A DNA stretch of 64,000 nucleotides from Serratia inhibens (GTDB lineage: Bacteria; Pseudomonadota; Gammaproteobacteria; Enterobacterales; Enterobacteriaceae), in assembly GCF_003591175.1 (NCBI RefSeq), contig NZ_QYYG01000001.1:1054001-1118000 (forward strand). The letters are read 5' to 3'. The translations under genes and the position numbers were made by a program. Below the pieces are notes generated by a model that did no database searches, had not been told where the DNA came from, and saw only the letters and a list, made by a program, of their open reading frames with translations. This document shows, in pieces, positions 27,944-37,276 of the stretch. Each line of letters opens with the position of its first letter. Within the stretch, counting starts at the first letter, position 1.

Positions 27944-28486
27944 TATTGATACCATTCTCGCCAAAGTGAGTTCATAACTGCTTGCTGATACAGGTTGTGG
28001 TTGAGGGCTACGCGCTCATCCTGCTATTGAATGGTAATCTGACAGATAATTTGGGCCGACGTTGCTGCCGCAAGACAATTTATCGCTGTTATACTGTAAC
28101 AAACCGTGTGTAAAGGGGATTGCCCATCAAAAACCTCGCCGGGCTAACCTGCGGTTCGGGCTGGCGGATAAGAGATTCGCGCTCAGCGCGCTTGCCGCAT
28201 TTGGAACCGCCGCTCAAGAGTTTTGGCGCACAACCTGATGTTAATCCCCCCAACGCCTTCCCACTGATTCATCTTGGCAAGTTCAGATCCCCAAGCTGTT
28301 ACATGAGGTTATTCCTAATTAGCCATCTGGATTGCCGCTGCCTATTGATAGGAATATTCTTATTACGTTATCGTTAACCTACCGCGAAGGCATGTACCTA
28401 AGTGGAATTTGCAGTATTTTATTTTTTTAATGGCTTCTCAGCCCGCTTCGGGCGGTGCTTTAAATTTCACCAGCGGTAAAAACACT
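27944..28486. other. Gene-poor gap upstream of eptB
   Basis: About 540 bases with no convincing gene. The first 150 bases should hold the eptB promoter. The stretch 28120-28240 is GC-rich and open in more than one frame, but there is no ribosome site, no usable start in the best frame and no recognisable protein. The last 100 bases form the 5' region of the small gene at 28487. Confidence 0.4.
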
Positions 28487-28717
28487 ATGATTGATTACTC
28501 TCTTTACGGTCTCGACGATAAAGACGTCGAGTTGTATCGCGAACAAATATACAACCTTGTCGGCAAGAGCGTTGTCCAGGTGCTCTTATCCAACAGACCC
28601 ATCTCCAAGCAAAGCATTCTCGCCCACCTGATCAAAGAGATCGAAAGACAGCCCGAGGACTATTGCCAAAAGCTGCACAGAGCCGCTATCGAAGTCATTG
28701 GCGTTAACGGTCGTTAG
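28487..28717 (+). CDS. YmgB/AriR/YcgZ-like small regulatory protein
   Basis: A 76-residue soluble helical protein. Its second half, LVGKSVVQVLLSNRPISKQS-ILAHLIKEIE..., fits the pattern of the YmgB/AriR/YcgZ family (a hydrophobic helix, a G/N-x-x-I-x-x-K turn, then I/L-x-x-x-LI-x-x-LE). Those small proteins connect stress or blue-light signals to biofilm and acid resistance control. ATG 28487 is used because MIDYSLYGLDD is a natural start; the ribosome site is weak. The family call is by pattern only. Confidence 0.45.
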   Translation: MIDYSLYGLDDKDVELYREQIYNLVGKSVVQVLLSNRPISKQSILAHLIKEIERQPEDYCQKLHRAAIEVIGVNGR

Positions 28718-29349
28718 CGAGAATGTGTGCGGAAACAGGCACCGGGCGCCGTCACCGTTCGGGCAGTTTTTGCCCCGGTGCGGCTCCACGAGTAAGGTAC
28801 CGAGACCTGAAACCCGGTGCAAGGTGCGAAGGGTTAGTTATGAGGGCAAAGGATATTCGACTATTGGAACAACGTTGAAATAATCGAACATCACCTCAAT
28901 TAGGTTACCTGGCGGGTGACAGGCAAAGCGATATATCCGGGTGCCCACGTGTTGAAGACATTGTTAGTCAGACCGATATTCAACCTGACTAAAGCGCTGG
29001 CGTAAAAGGTGTTAATCAAGGGTAACACTCATTTTTTCAAATGGTTATCGCTAGCGACACTCACCAGATATCGCATCTTTCCCCTGAGGGCACACATCGG
29101 AACTTTGCGGAATAACACCCAATAGGGAGCCCAAAGGCCCTGAGCACCCAGATAGCATTACAATAACCAATAAAAATAATCCCCCTCTCATCCAACGCTC
29201 CTTCTCTTTTTTACTCTCTGGTTATATATCACTTAGCGTTAACCGTCTTAAAAAAATGTCTGATTTTATGAGAAAATGAGGCATCCCCGACATTTAGCAT
29301 TACGGAACCTTTACTGATCCCCCAGCATTTCGAGCCGAAGATTAATCCA
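28718..29349. other. Gene-poor stretch, possible degraded region
   Basis: About 630 bases without a convincing ORF on either strand. Base composition shifts from GC-rich (28730-28840) to AT-rich (29150-29280). Only short open frames occur. No IS ends, integrase or direct repeats were seen, but lying beside a tRNA array it may be a scar of an old integrated element. Confidence 0.35.
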
Positions 29350-29520
29350 ATGGCCGTCTGGAATGTCCATAAGCTTGACGAGTTGGAAGCGGCCATCAGT
29401 GAAGCTAAAGCGCTGCCTTTGAAAATTAAGGGGGAAAACAGCATCTATGTCATAAGACGTCTCGAATCTCGAAGGTGGTCTATACGGCAAGCAGGCGATT
29501 TCTGGCCACAAAAACGTTGA
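29350..29520 (+). CDS. Small ORF of unknown function (56 aa), possibly a remnant
   Basis: A 56-codon frame, MAVWNVHKLDELEAAISEAK then LPLKIKGENSIYVIRRLESR and WSIRQAGDFWPQKR. The same frame stays open about 75 bases upstream without a start, so it could be the tail of a larger decayed gene. The composition is protein-like (amphipathic helix, then basic strand). No family is recognised and the ribosome site is poor. Confidence 0.3.
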   Translation: MAVWNVHKLDELEAAISEAKALPLKIKGENSIYVIRRLESRRWSIRQAGDFWPQKR

Positions 29521-29560
29521 ACAAACGGTGAGGAATACTATGAAGAGGATTTTCAGACAC

Positions 29561-29581
29561 AAAAAAACCGCCTTCCGGCGG
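29561..29581 (-). terminator. Terminator of the tRNA operon
   Basis: On the minus strand the stem ccgcc/ggcgg (29568-29572, 29577-29581) is followed by seven T. It lies about 50 bases after tRNA-Leu. Confidence 0.85.
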
Positions 29582-29629
29582 CCACGACATTACTACTTAT
29601 TGCTTTGATTATTCTGGAATTATTTTCCC

Positions 29630-29715
29630 TGGTACCCGGGGCGGGACTTGAACCCGCACAGCCATAAGCCGAGGGATTTTAAATCCCTTGTGTCTACCGA
29701 TTTCACCACCCGGGC
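29630..29715 (-). tRNA. leuZ: tRNA-Leu (UAA)
   Basis: The minus strand gives a class II tRNA of 86 nt with encoded CCA. The acceptor stem is GCCCGGG with CCCGGGT (one G-T pair at the end), the anticodon arm GGGATTTAAAATCCC carries TAA, and a long variable arm (CGGCTTATGGCTG) is present. It is the last gene of the Gly-Cys-Leu array downstream of pgsA, as in E. coli. Confidence 0.96.
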
Positions 29716-29725
29716 TCGGGAAAAT

Positions 29726-29799
29726 TGGAGGCGCGTTCCGGAGTCGAACCGGACTAGACGGATTTGCAATCCGCTACATAACCGCTTTGTTAACGCGCC
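29726..29799 (-). tRNA. cysT: tRNA-Cys (GCA)
   Basis: The minus strand gives a 74-nt tRNA with acceptor stem GGCGCGT/ACGCGCC, anticodon arm CGGATTGCAAATCCG (GCA) and T arm GTCCGG-TTCGACT-CCGGA; CCA is encoded. It is the middle gene of the array. Confidence 0.97.
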
Positions 29800-29855
29800 T
29801 TAATTCTGCTGCCTTCTTCAGGCCAAAGCTCGTGAAACACCAGCTTTGTTTAATT

Positions 29856-29931
<76 letters not shown>

Positions 29932-30076
29932 ATCAATCAGAACTTACTGATTTTTTTGCTATCTTTCGGCGATTCACCGCTGCCGTCTGATGCGATGCAT
30001 TCTACTTACCTGACGTAATGAGTCAATAAAATTGTTGTCTCATCACGTTTGTTTGACGATTTTTGCAGCGCTTTGA

Positions 30077-30625
30077 TCAGGGTTCAAGCAAATCTTTCCG
30101 GGCGGCGTTCAAATATTGGAACATTGACCAGAAAGTCAGCACGGCCGCGATGTACAGCAGGCCGAAGGACGCATATTCAACCGTACGTTCCGGGCGCCAC
30201 AGCAGCCCCACCAGCGACATCATCTGCGCCATGGTTTTGACTTTGCCAATCCACGACACCGCCACGCTGCTGCGTTTACCTATCTCCGCCATCCACTCAC
30301 GCAGCGACGAGATGATAATTTCTCGGGCAATCATGGTCGCCGCAGGCAGCGTGATCCACCAGGTGTGGTAGTGCTCCGCGACCAACACCAGCGCCACCGC
30401 TACCATCACTTTGTCCGCTACCGGGTCGAGGAAAGCCCCGAAACGGGTGGTTTGCTTCCAGCGACGGGCCAGGAACCCATCAAACCAGTCGGTTATGGCA
30501 GCAAATACAAAGATGACGGCGCAAACCATCGGAGCCCAGGTGAACGGCAGGTAAAATGCCAGAACAAAGAATGGGATCAGAACTACACGAAACAGAGTAA
30601 GCCAAGTCGGTATATTCAATTGCAT
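30077..30625 (-). CDS. pgsA: CDP-diacylglycerol--glycerol-3-phosphate 3-phosphatidyltransferase
   Basis: A 182-residue inner-membrane enzyme that makes phosphatidylglycerol phosphate, the committed step toward phosphatidylglycerol and cardiolipin. The CDP-alcohol phosphotransferase motif D-G-x2-A-R-x8-G-x3-D-x3-D is present as [13 protein letters not shown] and [12 protein letters not shown] (residues ~46-75). About four to five membrane segments are seen. It lies 57 bases after uvrC on the same strand, in the usual uvrY-uvrC-pgsA order. Confidence 0.96.
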   Translation of the reverse strand: MQLNIPTWLTLFRVVLIPFFVLAFYLPFTWAPMVCAVIFVFAAITDWFDGFLARRWKQTTRFGAFLDPVADKVMVAVALVLVAEHYHTWWITLPAATMIAREIIISSLREWMAEIGKRSSVAVSWIGKVKTMAQMMSLVGLLWRPERTVEYASFGLLYIAAVLTFWSMFQYLNAARKDLLEP

Positions 30626-30682
30626 ATGCTACGGTAACTATCTGGCTGGAGTGGGAATTAAGAGTATGTTGCTACATTGCCC

Positions 30683-32515
30683 TCAGTGTTTCAATGCATT
30701 GTAGATCTTTTCTGCCAATGCTTGTGAAATACCCGGCACTTTTGCAATTTCCTCAACGCTGGCGTTCAATAAAGGTTGAAGTCCGCCCATATACTTCAAC
30801 AATACCTGTCGTCGTTTTGGCCCAACGCCGTCGATAAGCTCCAAAGCGCTGGTATTTCTGACTTTTGCCCTTCTCTGCCGGTGCCCGGTGATCGCATGGT
30901 TATGCGAATCATCACGGATATGCTGGATCACATGCAGCGCCGGCGAATCCGAAGGCAGAGAAATCCCCTCTCCCTCAGGTACAAAGAACAGCGTTTCCAG
31001 GCCGGCTTTGCGATCGGCACCTTTGGCAATACCAATCAGCAAAGGTTTGTTCTTATCCCAGGTGACGTTCAGTGAGTTGAACACGTCTATCGCCATGCCA
31101 AGCTGCCCCTTGCCACCATCGATAAAGATAACATCCGGGATTTTTTTCTCTTCCAGAGCTTTACCATAGCGTCGTTTCAGCACTTGCGCCATGGCGGCAT
31201 AGTCATCCCCTGGCGTAATGCCGGCGATATTATAACGCCGATATTCCGAACGCAGCGGCCCGTTGCCATCGAACACCACGCAGGAAGCGACGGTCTGTTC
31301 ACCCATGGTGTGACTGATGTCAAAACACTCCATGCGATTAATCTCGGAGAGATTCAGGGTCTTCGCCAATTCCGCCAACCGCTGATGAATCGTCGACTGT
31401 TGCGAAAGCTTGGTCGTCAGAGCGGTCGCAGCATTGGTGCGCGCCAATTTTAGGTAGCGTGCACGATCGCCGCGCGGTTTGCTTTGGATCTGGATCTTGC
31501 GGCCGGCCAGCTCGGAGAGCGATTCCGCCAACAGGTCTTTTTCCGGCAGATTGAAGTCCAGCAGAATTTCCGCCGGCAGGGTGCGTGACTGGCTTCCCTG
31601 TAAATAAAACTGTCCGACAAACGTCTGTACCACTTCGCTCATCTCGGTACCGCCCGGAACCTTCGGGAAGTAGCTGCGGCTGCCCAACACTTTACCCTGA
31701 CGGATAAACAACACGTGCAAGCAGGCCATGCCGGCTTCAAACGCCACGCCTATCACATCCAGATCGTCGCTATTGCCCGAAACGAATTGACGCTCGGTCA
31801 CGCGCCGCACCGCCTGGATTTGATCGCGGATACGCGCCGCATCTTCGAAGTTCAATGCCTTACTGGCGTTTTCCATCCGCTCGATCAACTGATGCAGCAC
31901 TTGCTGATCTTTGCCGGACAGGAACAGGCGCACATAATCCACCTGCTGTTGATATTCTTCCTCACTCACCAACCCGGCAACGCAAGGCCCCAGACAACGG
32001 CCGATCTGATACTGCAAACAAGGGCGCGAGCGGTTGCGATACACGCTGTTCTCGCACTGGCGTATCGGGAATAGCTTCTGCAGCAGCGCCAACGTCTCGC
32101 GCACGGCGTAAGAGTTGGGAAACGGGCCGAAATATTCACCCTTGGCATGTTTGGCACCACGATGAACGGCCAGCCGCGGATGACTGTCTGCACTAAGAAA
32201 GATCAGGGGATAAGATTTATCGTCACGCAAAAGAACATTATATCGTGGCTGGTATAACTTTATGTAGTTATGTTCCAACAATAGCGCTTCTGTCTCGGTG
32301 TGCGTAACAGTAACGTCTATTTGTACGATATTTTTAACCAACGTCTCGGTTTTTCGGCTTCCTACCTGCTGACGGAAGTAACTGGCGAGGCGTTTTTTCA
32401 GGTCTTTGGCTTTACCGACGTAGATAACCGTACCAGTAGCGTCATACATACGATAGACGCCGGGCTGGCTGGTAACGGTGCTTAAAAATGCTTTGGCATC
32501 AAAACGGTCACTCAC
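30683..32515 (-). CDS. uvrC: UvrABC excinuclease subunit C
   Basis: A 610-residue nuclease that cuts DNA on both sides of a lesion in nucleotide-excision repair. Domains in order: GIY-YIG nuclease ([21 protein letters not shown], as pieces GVYRMYDA and [10 protein letters not shown], residues ~19-40), a cysteine cluster ([21 protein letters not shown], residues ~148-168 as pieces), the UVR helix pair ([17 protein letters not shown]), an RNase H-like half ([21 protein letters not shown]) and C-terminal helix-hairpin-helix repeats. The ATG overlaps the end of uvrY by 8 bases. Confidence 0.97.
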   Translation of the reverse strand: MSDRFDAKAFLSTVTSQPGVYRMYDATGTVIYVGKAKDLKKRLASYFRQQVGSRKTETLVKNIVQIDVTVTHTETEALLLEHNYIKLYQPRYNVLLRDDKSYPLIFLSADSHPRLAVHRGAKHAKGEYFGPFPNSYAVRETLALLQKLFPIRQCENSVYRNRSRPCLQYQIGRCLGPCVAGLVSEEEYQQQVDYVRLFLSGKDQQVLHQLIERMENASKALNFEDAARIRDQIQAVRRVTERQFVSGNSDDLDVIGVAFEAGMACLHVLFIRQGKVLGSRSYFPKVPGGTEMSEVVQTFVGQFYLQGSQSRTLPAEILLDFNLPEKDLLAESLSELAGRKIQIQSKPRGDRARYLKLARTNAATALTTKLSQQSTIHQRLAELAKTLNLSEINRMECFDISHTMGEQTVASCVVFDGNGPLRSEYRRYNIAGITPGDDYAAMAQVLKRRYGKALEEKKIPDVIFIDGGKGQLGMAIDVFNSLNVTWDKNKPLLIGIAKGADRKAGLETLFFVPEGEGISLPSDSPALHVIQHIRDDSHNHAITGHRQRRAKVRNTSALELIDGVGPKRRQVLLKYMGGLQPLLNASVEEIAKVPGISQALAEKIYNALKH

Positions 32516-33164
32516 TGCTTAACAACGTCTCCGCATTGAACAATCCGTGTCGGATAGCCAGGTGCGTCAGTTCGACATCACCACTGATATTCAGTTTGCT
32601 GAACATACGATAACGGTAACTGTTCACCGTTTTAGGGCTGAGACTCAGTTGCTCCGAGATCTCATTAACCTTTTTGCCTTTGGTGATCATCAGCATTATC
32701 TGCAGTTCACGTTCAGACAGGCAGCTGAACGGAGTTTCCGTCTGTGGCTCCAGTTGGCTCAAAGCCATCTGCTGAGCAATATCCGACGCGATGTAGCGCT
32801 GGCCTGCCTGCACCGATCGTATGGCGTTAACCACATCCTGCGGCGCGGCCCCCTTGCTCAGATAGCCTGCGGCACCCGCCTGCATCACCTTGGCAGGCAA
32901 TGGGTTTTCAGTATGAATAGTCAGCATGATGACTTTAACGTCGGGCGCATAACGTACAATCTTGCGCGTAGCTTCCAGCCCGCCAATGCCCGGCATATTC
33001 ATATCCATAAGAACGATATCTACAGCATTGCCACGGCACCATTTCACGGCGTCTTCACCGCACTGGGCCTCCCCGACAACTTTTATACCTTTGATATCTT
33101 CAAGAATGCGTCGTATCCCTGCGCGCACCAGTTCGTGGTCATCAACAAGAAGAACGCTAATCAA
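32508..33164 (-). CDS. uvrY: Response regulator UvrY (GacA homologue)
   Basis: A 218-residue FixJ/NarL-type response regulator, partner of BarA, that activates the CsrB/CsrC RNAs and so controls carbon flow, motility and biofilm. The receiver domain has the acidic pair DDHE (residues ~8-11), phospho-acceptor Asp54 in VLMDMNMPG and the later K-PxxK type lysine (YLSKGAAP). The LuxR-type helix-turn-helix is near residues 145-205 ([37 protein letters not shown] as pieces). It is first in the uvrY-uvrC operon, 8-base overlap. Confidence 0.96.
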   Translation of the reverse strand: MISVLLVDDHELVRAGIRRILEDIKGIKVVGEAQCGEDAVKWCRGNAVDIVLMDMNMPGIGGLEATRKIVRYAPDVKVIMLTIHTENPLPAKVMQAGAAGYLSKGAAPQDVVNAIRSVQAGQRYIASDIAQQMALSQLEPQTETPFSCLSERELQIMLMITKGKKVNEISEQLSLSPKTVNSYRYRMFSKLNISGDVELTHLAIRHGLFNAETLLSSE

Positions 33165-33947
33165 GGAAAATTCTCCAAAAAAAGGGAGTAACGCAGTCAG
33201 CCTCTGTTATAGCCTGAGATATTACTTGTTTTTCGGCCAAGAATGAACACAGATTAATACTAACTCCCGATTAACTTTGCGAAACGGCGCTGATTTTTGA
33301 ATTTTAGTCATCTACCCGCCCCGATAAAGCCGTTCTCTGCGGGCCCAAAGCCCACAGTGTAAATATTACTGAATGCGATTCCACCTTAGGATACCGCACC
33401 AATCATAAGGCGTGGGTAAAATCAGTGTAAGCAATAGCGACATGGATAATATTAACACGAACACAGTTAGCATGTAATTTATTGAAATAAAACAAAACGA
33501 TGATTGCCTTTCTCCTCCTCTGGAAAAACCGTCGCGAAAGAAAATCATTCAGTATTGACTTATGTGTCAAAGAGCAAGACAGCCATGCTGATAATTTAAA
33601 TAACCCGTATAAATCGATAATAACATGCCGGGCAAATACTTATTAACCCCACCGAAATAACTGCCCTCTTATTCTGCCCTCTTCCGGTTACCGTACGGAT
33701 ACCCCGTATTCATTAGTCCAATGCCCGCCTGCGCTATACCCCACAACCGGTAATGGCCCAGTTAATGTATCGCTAACCACCGAATGGCACGGTTCCAGCG
33801 CTATCTGTGCAGATGGATATCGGATGCTATGCTATACTCCGCACCCAGATAAATACGCATCTGCATGCCAGAATGAATGAAATCGGTGCTGATGCGCATC
33901 AAAATGCATATTGTTTCAGGCTACAGCCCAAAAAATCAGGAGAGAAA
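33165..33947. other. Intergenic region between uvrY and yecF
   Basis: About 780 bases without a well-supported gene, holding the divergent uvrY and yecF promoters. A minus-strand frame at 33366-33473 would encode a 35-residue peptide with one hydrophobic helix (MLTVFVLILSMSLLLTLIL), but no ribosome site precedes it. A hairpin-like gcgggcccaaagcccac occurs near 33338-33354. sdiA, which neighbours yecF in E. coli, is not present. Confidence 0.4.
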
Positions 33948-34172
33948 ATGAGCAACGTTGATTTCACTACGTCTGCAAACCCGGAAACGCTGGCGACAGA
34001 AGTCGCCTGTCTTAAAGCAACGCTGACGCTGATCCTGAAATCGATCGGTCAGGCGGATGCCGGGAAAGTCATTATCAACATGGAGCGCTTTATCGCACAG
34101 ATTGAAGACCCGGCTCAGGCCGAAATCTTTAAAAACAGCATCCAACAGATTAAACACGCTTACCGTCAATAA
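33948..34172 (+). CDS. yecF: YecF (DUF2594) family protein
   Basis: A 74-residue soluble helical protein matching E. coli YecF along its whole length: it begins MSNVDFTTSANPETLATEVACLK (pieces MSNVDFTT and LATEVACLK), has LILKSIGQADAGKVII and ends QQIKHAYRQ. Function unknown. AGGAGA lies 5 bases before the ATG, which settles the start. The uvrY-yecF neighbourhood is as in E. coli. Confidence 0.92.
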   Translation: MSNVDFTTSANPETLATEVACLKATLTLILKSIGQADAGKVIINMERFIAQIEDPAQAEIFKNSIQQIKHAYRQ

Positions 34173-34278
34173 ACTGTCGTCCATCCGGCCTGCTCTTCCT
34201 GCAGGCCTGTTTCTCCGCGAGTGATTGATCTCCCAAATTTTTTCGGGCAGTGTATTTTTATTTACGCCAGAGAAACCT

Positions 34279-34620
34279 ATGGGCATCCTCGTTAAAGCGC
34301 TGATCGGCGCTTTGGTAGTAATCTTAATCGGCCTGCTGGCTAAAAGTCGCAGTTACTACATCGCCGGTCTGGTGCCGCTGTTTCCCACCTTTGCACTGAT
34401 TGCCCATTACATTGTCGGCAGCGAACGATCGATCGAGGCGCTGAGAACCACGCTGATTTTTGGCATGTGGGCGGTTCTGCCTTATCTGGTGTATCTGATC
34501 TCGCTGTATTTATTCATCAACAGCATGAGATTGTCTTGGGCGCTGGGTGCGGCGGTGTTGTGCTGGATTGCTGCGGCGTGGCTATTGATTACTCTGTGGG
34601 GATGGTGGCAGGGGCGCTGA
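34279..34620 (+). CDS. ydgC: GlpM-family inner-membrane protein (YdgC-like)
   Basis: A 113-residue membrane protein with four hydrophobic segments, starting MGILVKALIGALVVILIGLL and containing YYIAGLVPLFPTFALIAHYIVGSER, which matches the E. coli YdgC/GlpM family (as pieces YYIAGLVPL and TFALIAHYIVGSER). In Pseudomonas GlpM was linked to alginate production; the mechanism is unknown. The ATG at 34279 follows a weak ribosome site (gccagag). Confidence 0.85.
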   Translation: MGILVKALIGALVVILIGLLAKSRSYYIAGLVPLFPTFALIAHYIVGSERSIEALRTTLIFGMWAVLPYLVYLISLYLFINSMRLSWALGAAVLCWIAAAWLLITLWGWWQGR

Positions 34621-34635
34621 CTGCGCCCCGCCTGA

Positions 34636-35067
34636 TTACGGCCTGCCGGCCTGCAGCACAAAGCCGCGTCGCATATCGCCCGCAATGCGGAAGTAACGGC
34701 TCTCACCGGCGCGCAGCGTCATCGGTAACCGGCCGCTGGTGTCACGCCAGATGCACAGGCTATTTTCGACCATATCCTGCCCGATGCTAACTTCGTTATT
34801 CCCCACCGGCACCCGGAACTCGGCCTTCTCTTTTGCCGCCAGCGACGCCGCAAACTCCCCATTGATATAAACCCCGGTGCGGCAACTCCCTGCCAACATT
34901 CCGCTGTCGCGCACCACCACCACCGTGGCATAAGGCGTTTGCGGCACGCTCTGATAAAGCATCAATCGACTGGGCGGCGGCAACTCGGCCTGTTGCGGCG
35001 GAACCGCCTGCGTGGCACAGCCAGACAGCAGTAGGCTTGTAATAAGTAACACGGCGTAATGCTTCAT
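34636..35067 (-). CDS. Hypothetical lipoprotein
   Basis: A 143-residue predicted lipoprotein with signal peptide MKHYAVLLITSLLLSGC, the lipobox cysteine at residue 17. The mature part is beta-rich (ATVVVVRDSGMLAGSC, RTGVYINGEF, AEFRVPVGNNEVSIG, GESRYFRIAGDM), a pattern seen in PEGA- or DUF2846-like sandwich domains. Two cysteines in the mature part could form a disulfide. GGAGCTC lies before the ATG. Single gene, convergent with the GlpM-family gene; function unknown. Confidence 0.8.
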   Translation of the reverse strand: MKHYAVLLITSLLLSGCATQAVPPQQAELPPPSRLMLYQSVPQTPYATVVVVRDSGMLAGSCRTGVYINGEFAASLAAKEKAEFRVPVGNNEVSIGQDMVENSLCIWRDTSGRLPMTLRAGESRYFRIAGDMRRGFVLQAGRP

Positions 35068-35296
35068 CCTGAGCTCCTGGAAAAAACCAATCTTTATAGT
35101 AGCAAGAGAATAGGCTGCAACAGTAGCAGTCGCACGTGATCAATAGAAAAATAGGATAACTTCCAATAGGCTGGGAAGAAACACGGCGCAAAACGTATTT
35201 TCACTGCCCATCGCGGCAATGAGCAGAAAGACCACGTACGCCCAAGAAAAATCTTGGTTATTATCTTGAAATGGATAAGATTTTTCCGCAATCCAT

Positions 35297-35629
35297 TTAA
35301 AATTTAATCATGCGTTTGTTGATGTCATCTTGAAAAATTCCTCCCACATAGTTAAATCCGTCCTCAGTGACATACACCCGCGGATAGCCGGTTTCCGACA
35401 ACCCAGTCACCATGTATCCTCGACTGATCATCTCTGGGGAAGGTGCATTCATCAACGTAAGAAAACCGCGCCCCCGACACCATTGATAAAACCGGGTACG
35501 GCCATAACCAAACTCATCGCCAACGTCGGAAAGATTTTTAAATCGAACATAATCTACTGATAATGAAGATGTTTTATCATTATTTTTAGGTATTTCAGGT
35601 TTATTCAAGAAATAAAACTCCCTTTTCAC
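35297..35629 (-). CDS. Orphan KilAC-like (phage antirepressor C-terminal) protein
   Basis: A 110-residue protein whose body (FKNLSDVGDEFGYGRTRFYQW-CRGRGFLTLMNAPSPEMISRGYM... VYVTEDGFNYVGGI) follows the pattern of the KilA C-terminal (ANT/KilAC) domain: a winged helix with 'G-R-x-x-F-x-x-W-x-R-x-x-G-x-L', then 'P-x-x-x-x-x-x-GY' and a final 'Y-V-T-x-x-G-x-x-Y-V'. That domain normally sits at the C-terminus of phage antirepressors. Here the N-terminal domain is missing and no other phage gene is nearby. The adjoining 300 bases are very AT-rich, which suggests acquired DNA. Function is unknown. Confidence 0.55.
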   Translation of the reverse strand: MKREFYFLNKPEIPKNNDKTSSLSVDYVRFKNLSDVGDEFGYGRTRFYQWCRGRGFLTLMNAPSPEMISRGYMVTGLSETGYPRVYVTEDGFNYVGGIFQDDINKRMIKF

Positions 35630-35922
35630 GCCTTAATTATCATGAAAATCATTCATCGCTCCTGAATCTAAAAAATTTATAGGTGAATTGCAATCACATT
35701 ACGAGTCATTTGAATAATATTTTTAATTATTCCAGATTGAAGAATGGGATAAATTTTCACATACCATTCAGCACTTAAAAAAAACCTTACGCAACCAATA
35801 ATAAAAATGGCCTATTAGGTAAAAATCTTAAAAACATACCCGCCAAGAAATAATAAAAAACTTAGCAAAGAAATCATAACTAAAAATATTAATTATTTAT
35901 TATTCGCTTTCGTCATTAATAT

Positions 35923-36621
35923 TCATCTGCACAGCCCGTACCCCCGCATACCAAAGTGAAAATGATTTGCGTGAGCGGCGTTATATTCCGGGCCTAAGGC
36001 GCTGCCAAAAAAACCGCATCCTTCTTTGAACAACGTTCTCAGATAACTTCCCGAGGTGCTTTGCTCTGGCCAGTTTCGCAATATTGTCAGCCGTTTGCCA
36101 TTCGCCAGCCGAAAACCGGCAATATCCCAAGCCTCCGCAGTGGCATGCTCACTGAGCCTTCCCACCGGACGATGATAGATATTGCGACAGGCGTAGCTGC
36201 CAAGATGATCAATACGCGCCAGCCTCACGCCAAACTGCCGTTGCGCCTGCGGCTCGGCGATTTGCCCAACGAACATTGCGCTGCTTAGCGCCAGCGGGCA
36301 ACTGGCAAGAAAACTGGAACTGAGACGCACCTCACCAAAATTTTGCACCCGCACCGGCGCAACCAGCGGGCATTCGCCCTGACTGTCGCCTGGCAGGCTA
36401 AAACCTATACGCCCCGCGTCTCTGGCCTGAGTCAAAATGGCCATGCAGGCCACGGGATCATTGGCCAACAACCGCAGTTTAAGGCGTGTGACCAGGGTTG
36501 GTGGATCGTCCAGCGTCAAAGGAGCAAAAGGGTTATAACCGGGTGGCAAATAACGGCTTGCCCAAGGGAACAATAAGGCCAGCGCCAGTAATACCGAAAG
36601 TAAAACGAGCGTACGTCGCAT
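35923..36621 (-). CDS. Extensin-like domain protein, membrane-anchored
   Basis: A 232-residue protein with one N-terminal membrane anchor (MRRTLVLLSVLLALALLFPW) and a periplasmic extensin-like C-terminal domain (PF06904 type). Typical pieces are the segment ending GSYACRNIYHRPVGRLSEHATAEAWDIAGF (pieces GSYACRNIY, RLSEHATAEAWDI) and the end GPEYNAAHANHFHFG, whose histidine/aspartate residues resemble the metal site of D,D-/L,D-carboxypeptidase-type folds. It is probably a periplasmic enzyme acting on cell-wall material, but no activity is proven for this family. Single gene. Confidence 0.82.
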   Translation of the reverse strand: MRRTLVLLSVLLALALLFPWASRYLPPGYNPFAPLTLDDPPTLVTRLKLRLLANDPVACMAILTQARDAGRIGFSLPGDSQGECPLVAPVRVQNFGEVRLSSSFLASCPLALSSAMFVGQIAEPQAQRQFGVRLARIDHLGSYACRNIYHRPVGRLSEHATAEAWDIAGFRLANGKRLTILRNWPEQSTSGSYLRTLFKEGCGFFGSALGPEYNAAHANHFHFGMRGYGLCR

Positions 36622-36859
36622 GCCATTTTCCCCTTAGCCAAAAACATCAGTATATACCCGCCGCCTTACAGGTCGCAGCGTTGTTGGCTGCGTCCTGAAA
36701 GACAGAATGTATGGATTCGCCAGAGTAACCTCAATACCACCTAAACAATAACCATTATCATTTCCAATTTTAACATCAGTTCATTACACTCCTGCCTTGC
36801 GTTGCCTAGGATGATTCTTAGCACGTGCATTTAGGACGACAGAAAGAGTTAGGGAGACC

Positions 36860-37219
36860 ATGAAGACGTATAATTTTTTGATTATTTTGCCATTCTTGAC
36901 ATTGACCGCCTGCACCCAATGGGAAAAACCCGGCGCTGGCACAACCACCCGCGATGCGGAATATGCTGAATGCAAAGGCAAAGGGTATGAACGTTTTCCG
37001 CCAGATATGGTGAGAGATTTTGAGTTCGCCTACGAAAACCAATACAAGAGTTGTAAAAAAGACAAGAAAGATTGCCCAGAAGGTTACCGTTACGAAAAAC
37101 AGCCCTCGTTCAAAACGGTGCAGAATGATCGCAATGAGGCCGCCCGCTCGGCGACCATCGAGGCCTGCATGTATGGCAAAGGCTGGCATGAGAAAACCTA
37201 TTACTGGCCGCAGTACTAA
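36860..37219 (+). CDS. Hypothetical lipoprotein
   Basis: A 119-residue predicted lipoprotein: signal peptide MKTYNFLIILPFLTLTAC with the lipobox cysteine at residue 18. The mature part has five cysteines (AECKGKGY, YKSCKKDKKDC, IEACMYGKGW) and many lysine, tyrosine and aromatic residues. The ribosome site is AGGGAGA. About 100 bases upstream is a weak Fur-like dyad (aataaccattatcattt), which may be chance. No family is recognised. Confidence 0.75.
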   Translation: MKTYNFLIILPFLTLTACTQWEKPGAGTTTRDAEYAECKGKGYERFPPDMVRDFEFAYENQYKSCKKDKKDCPEGYRYEKQPSFKTVQNDRNEAARSATIEACMYGKGWHEKTYYWPQY

Positions 37220-37231
37220 CAACGCAGTCAA

Positions 37232-37253
37232 CGGGTTCGGCATGCCGAACCCG
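37232..37253. repeat. Perfect 22-bp palindrome
   Basis: cgggttcggca and its exact inverted copy tgccgaacccg lie back to back 13 bases after the lipoprotein stop. There is no T run, so it is either a 3'-end hairpin or a protein-binding site. It lies between two convergent genes. Confidence 0.6.
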
Positions 37254-37276
37254 GACACCCCGTCTGTAACCGGAAG

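Noticed and set aside
28120-28377. Possible 85-residue ORF in the gap upstream of the YmgB-like gene
   Set aside because: No ribosome site, implausible composition and no recognisable homology; a second frame through the same bases looked more protein-like but has no start codon.
33366-33473. 35-residue hydrophobic peptide on the minus strand
   Set aside because: One hydrophobic helix is visible, but there is no ribosome site; mentioned only in the region description.
36748-36766. Fur-like dyad before the lipoprotein at 36860
   Set aside because: Only the left half fits well; too weak to list as a site.
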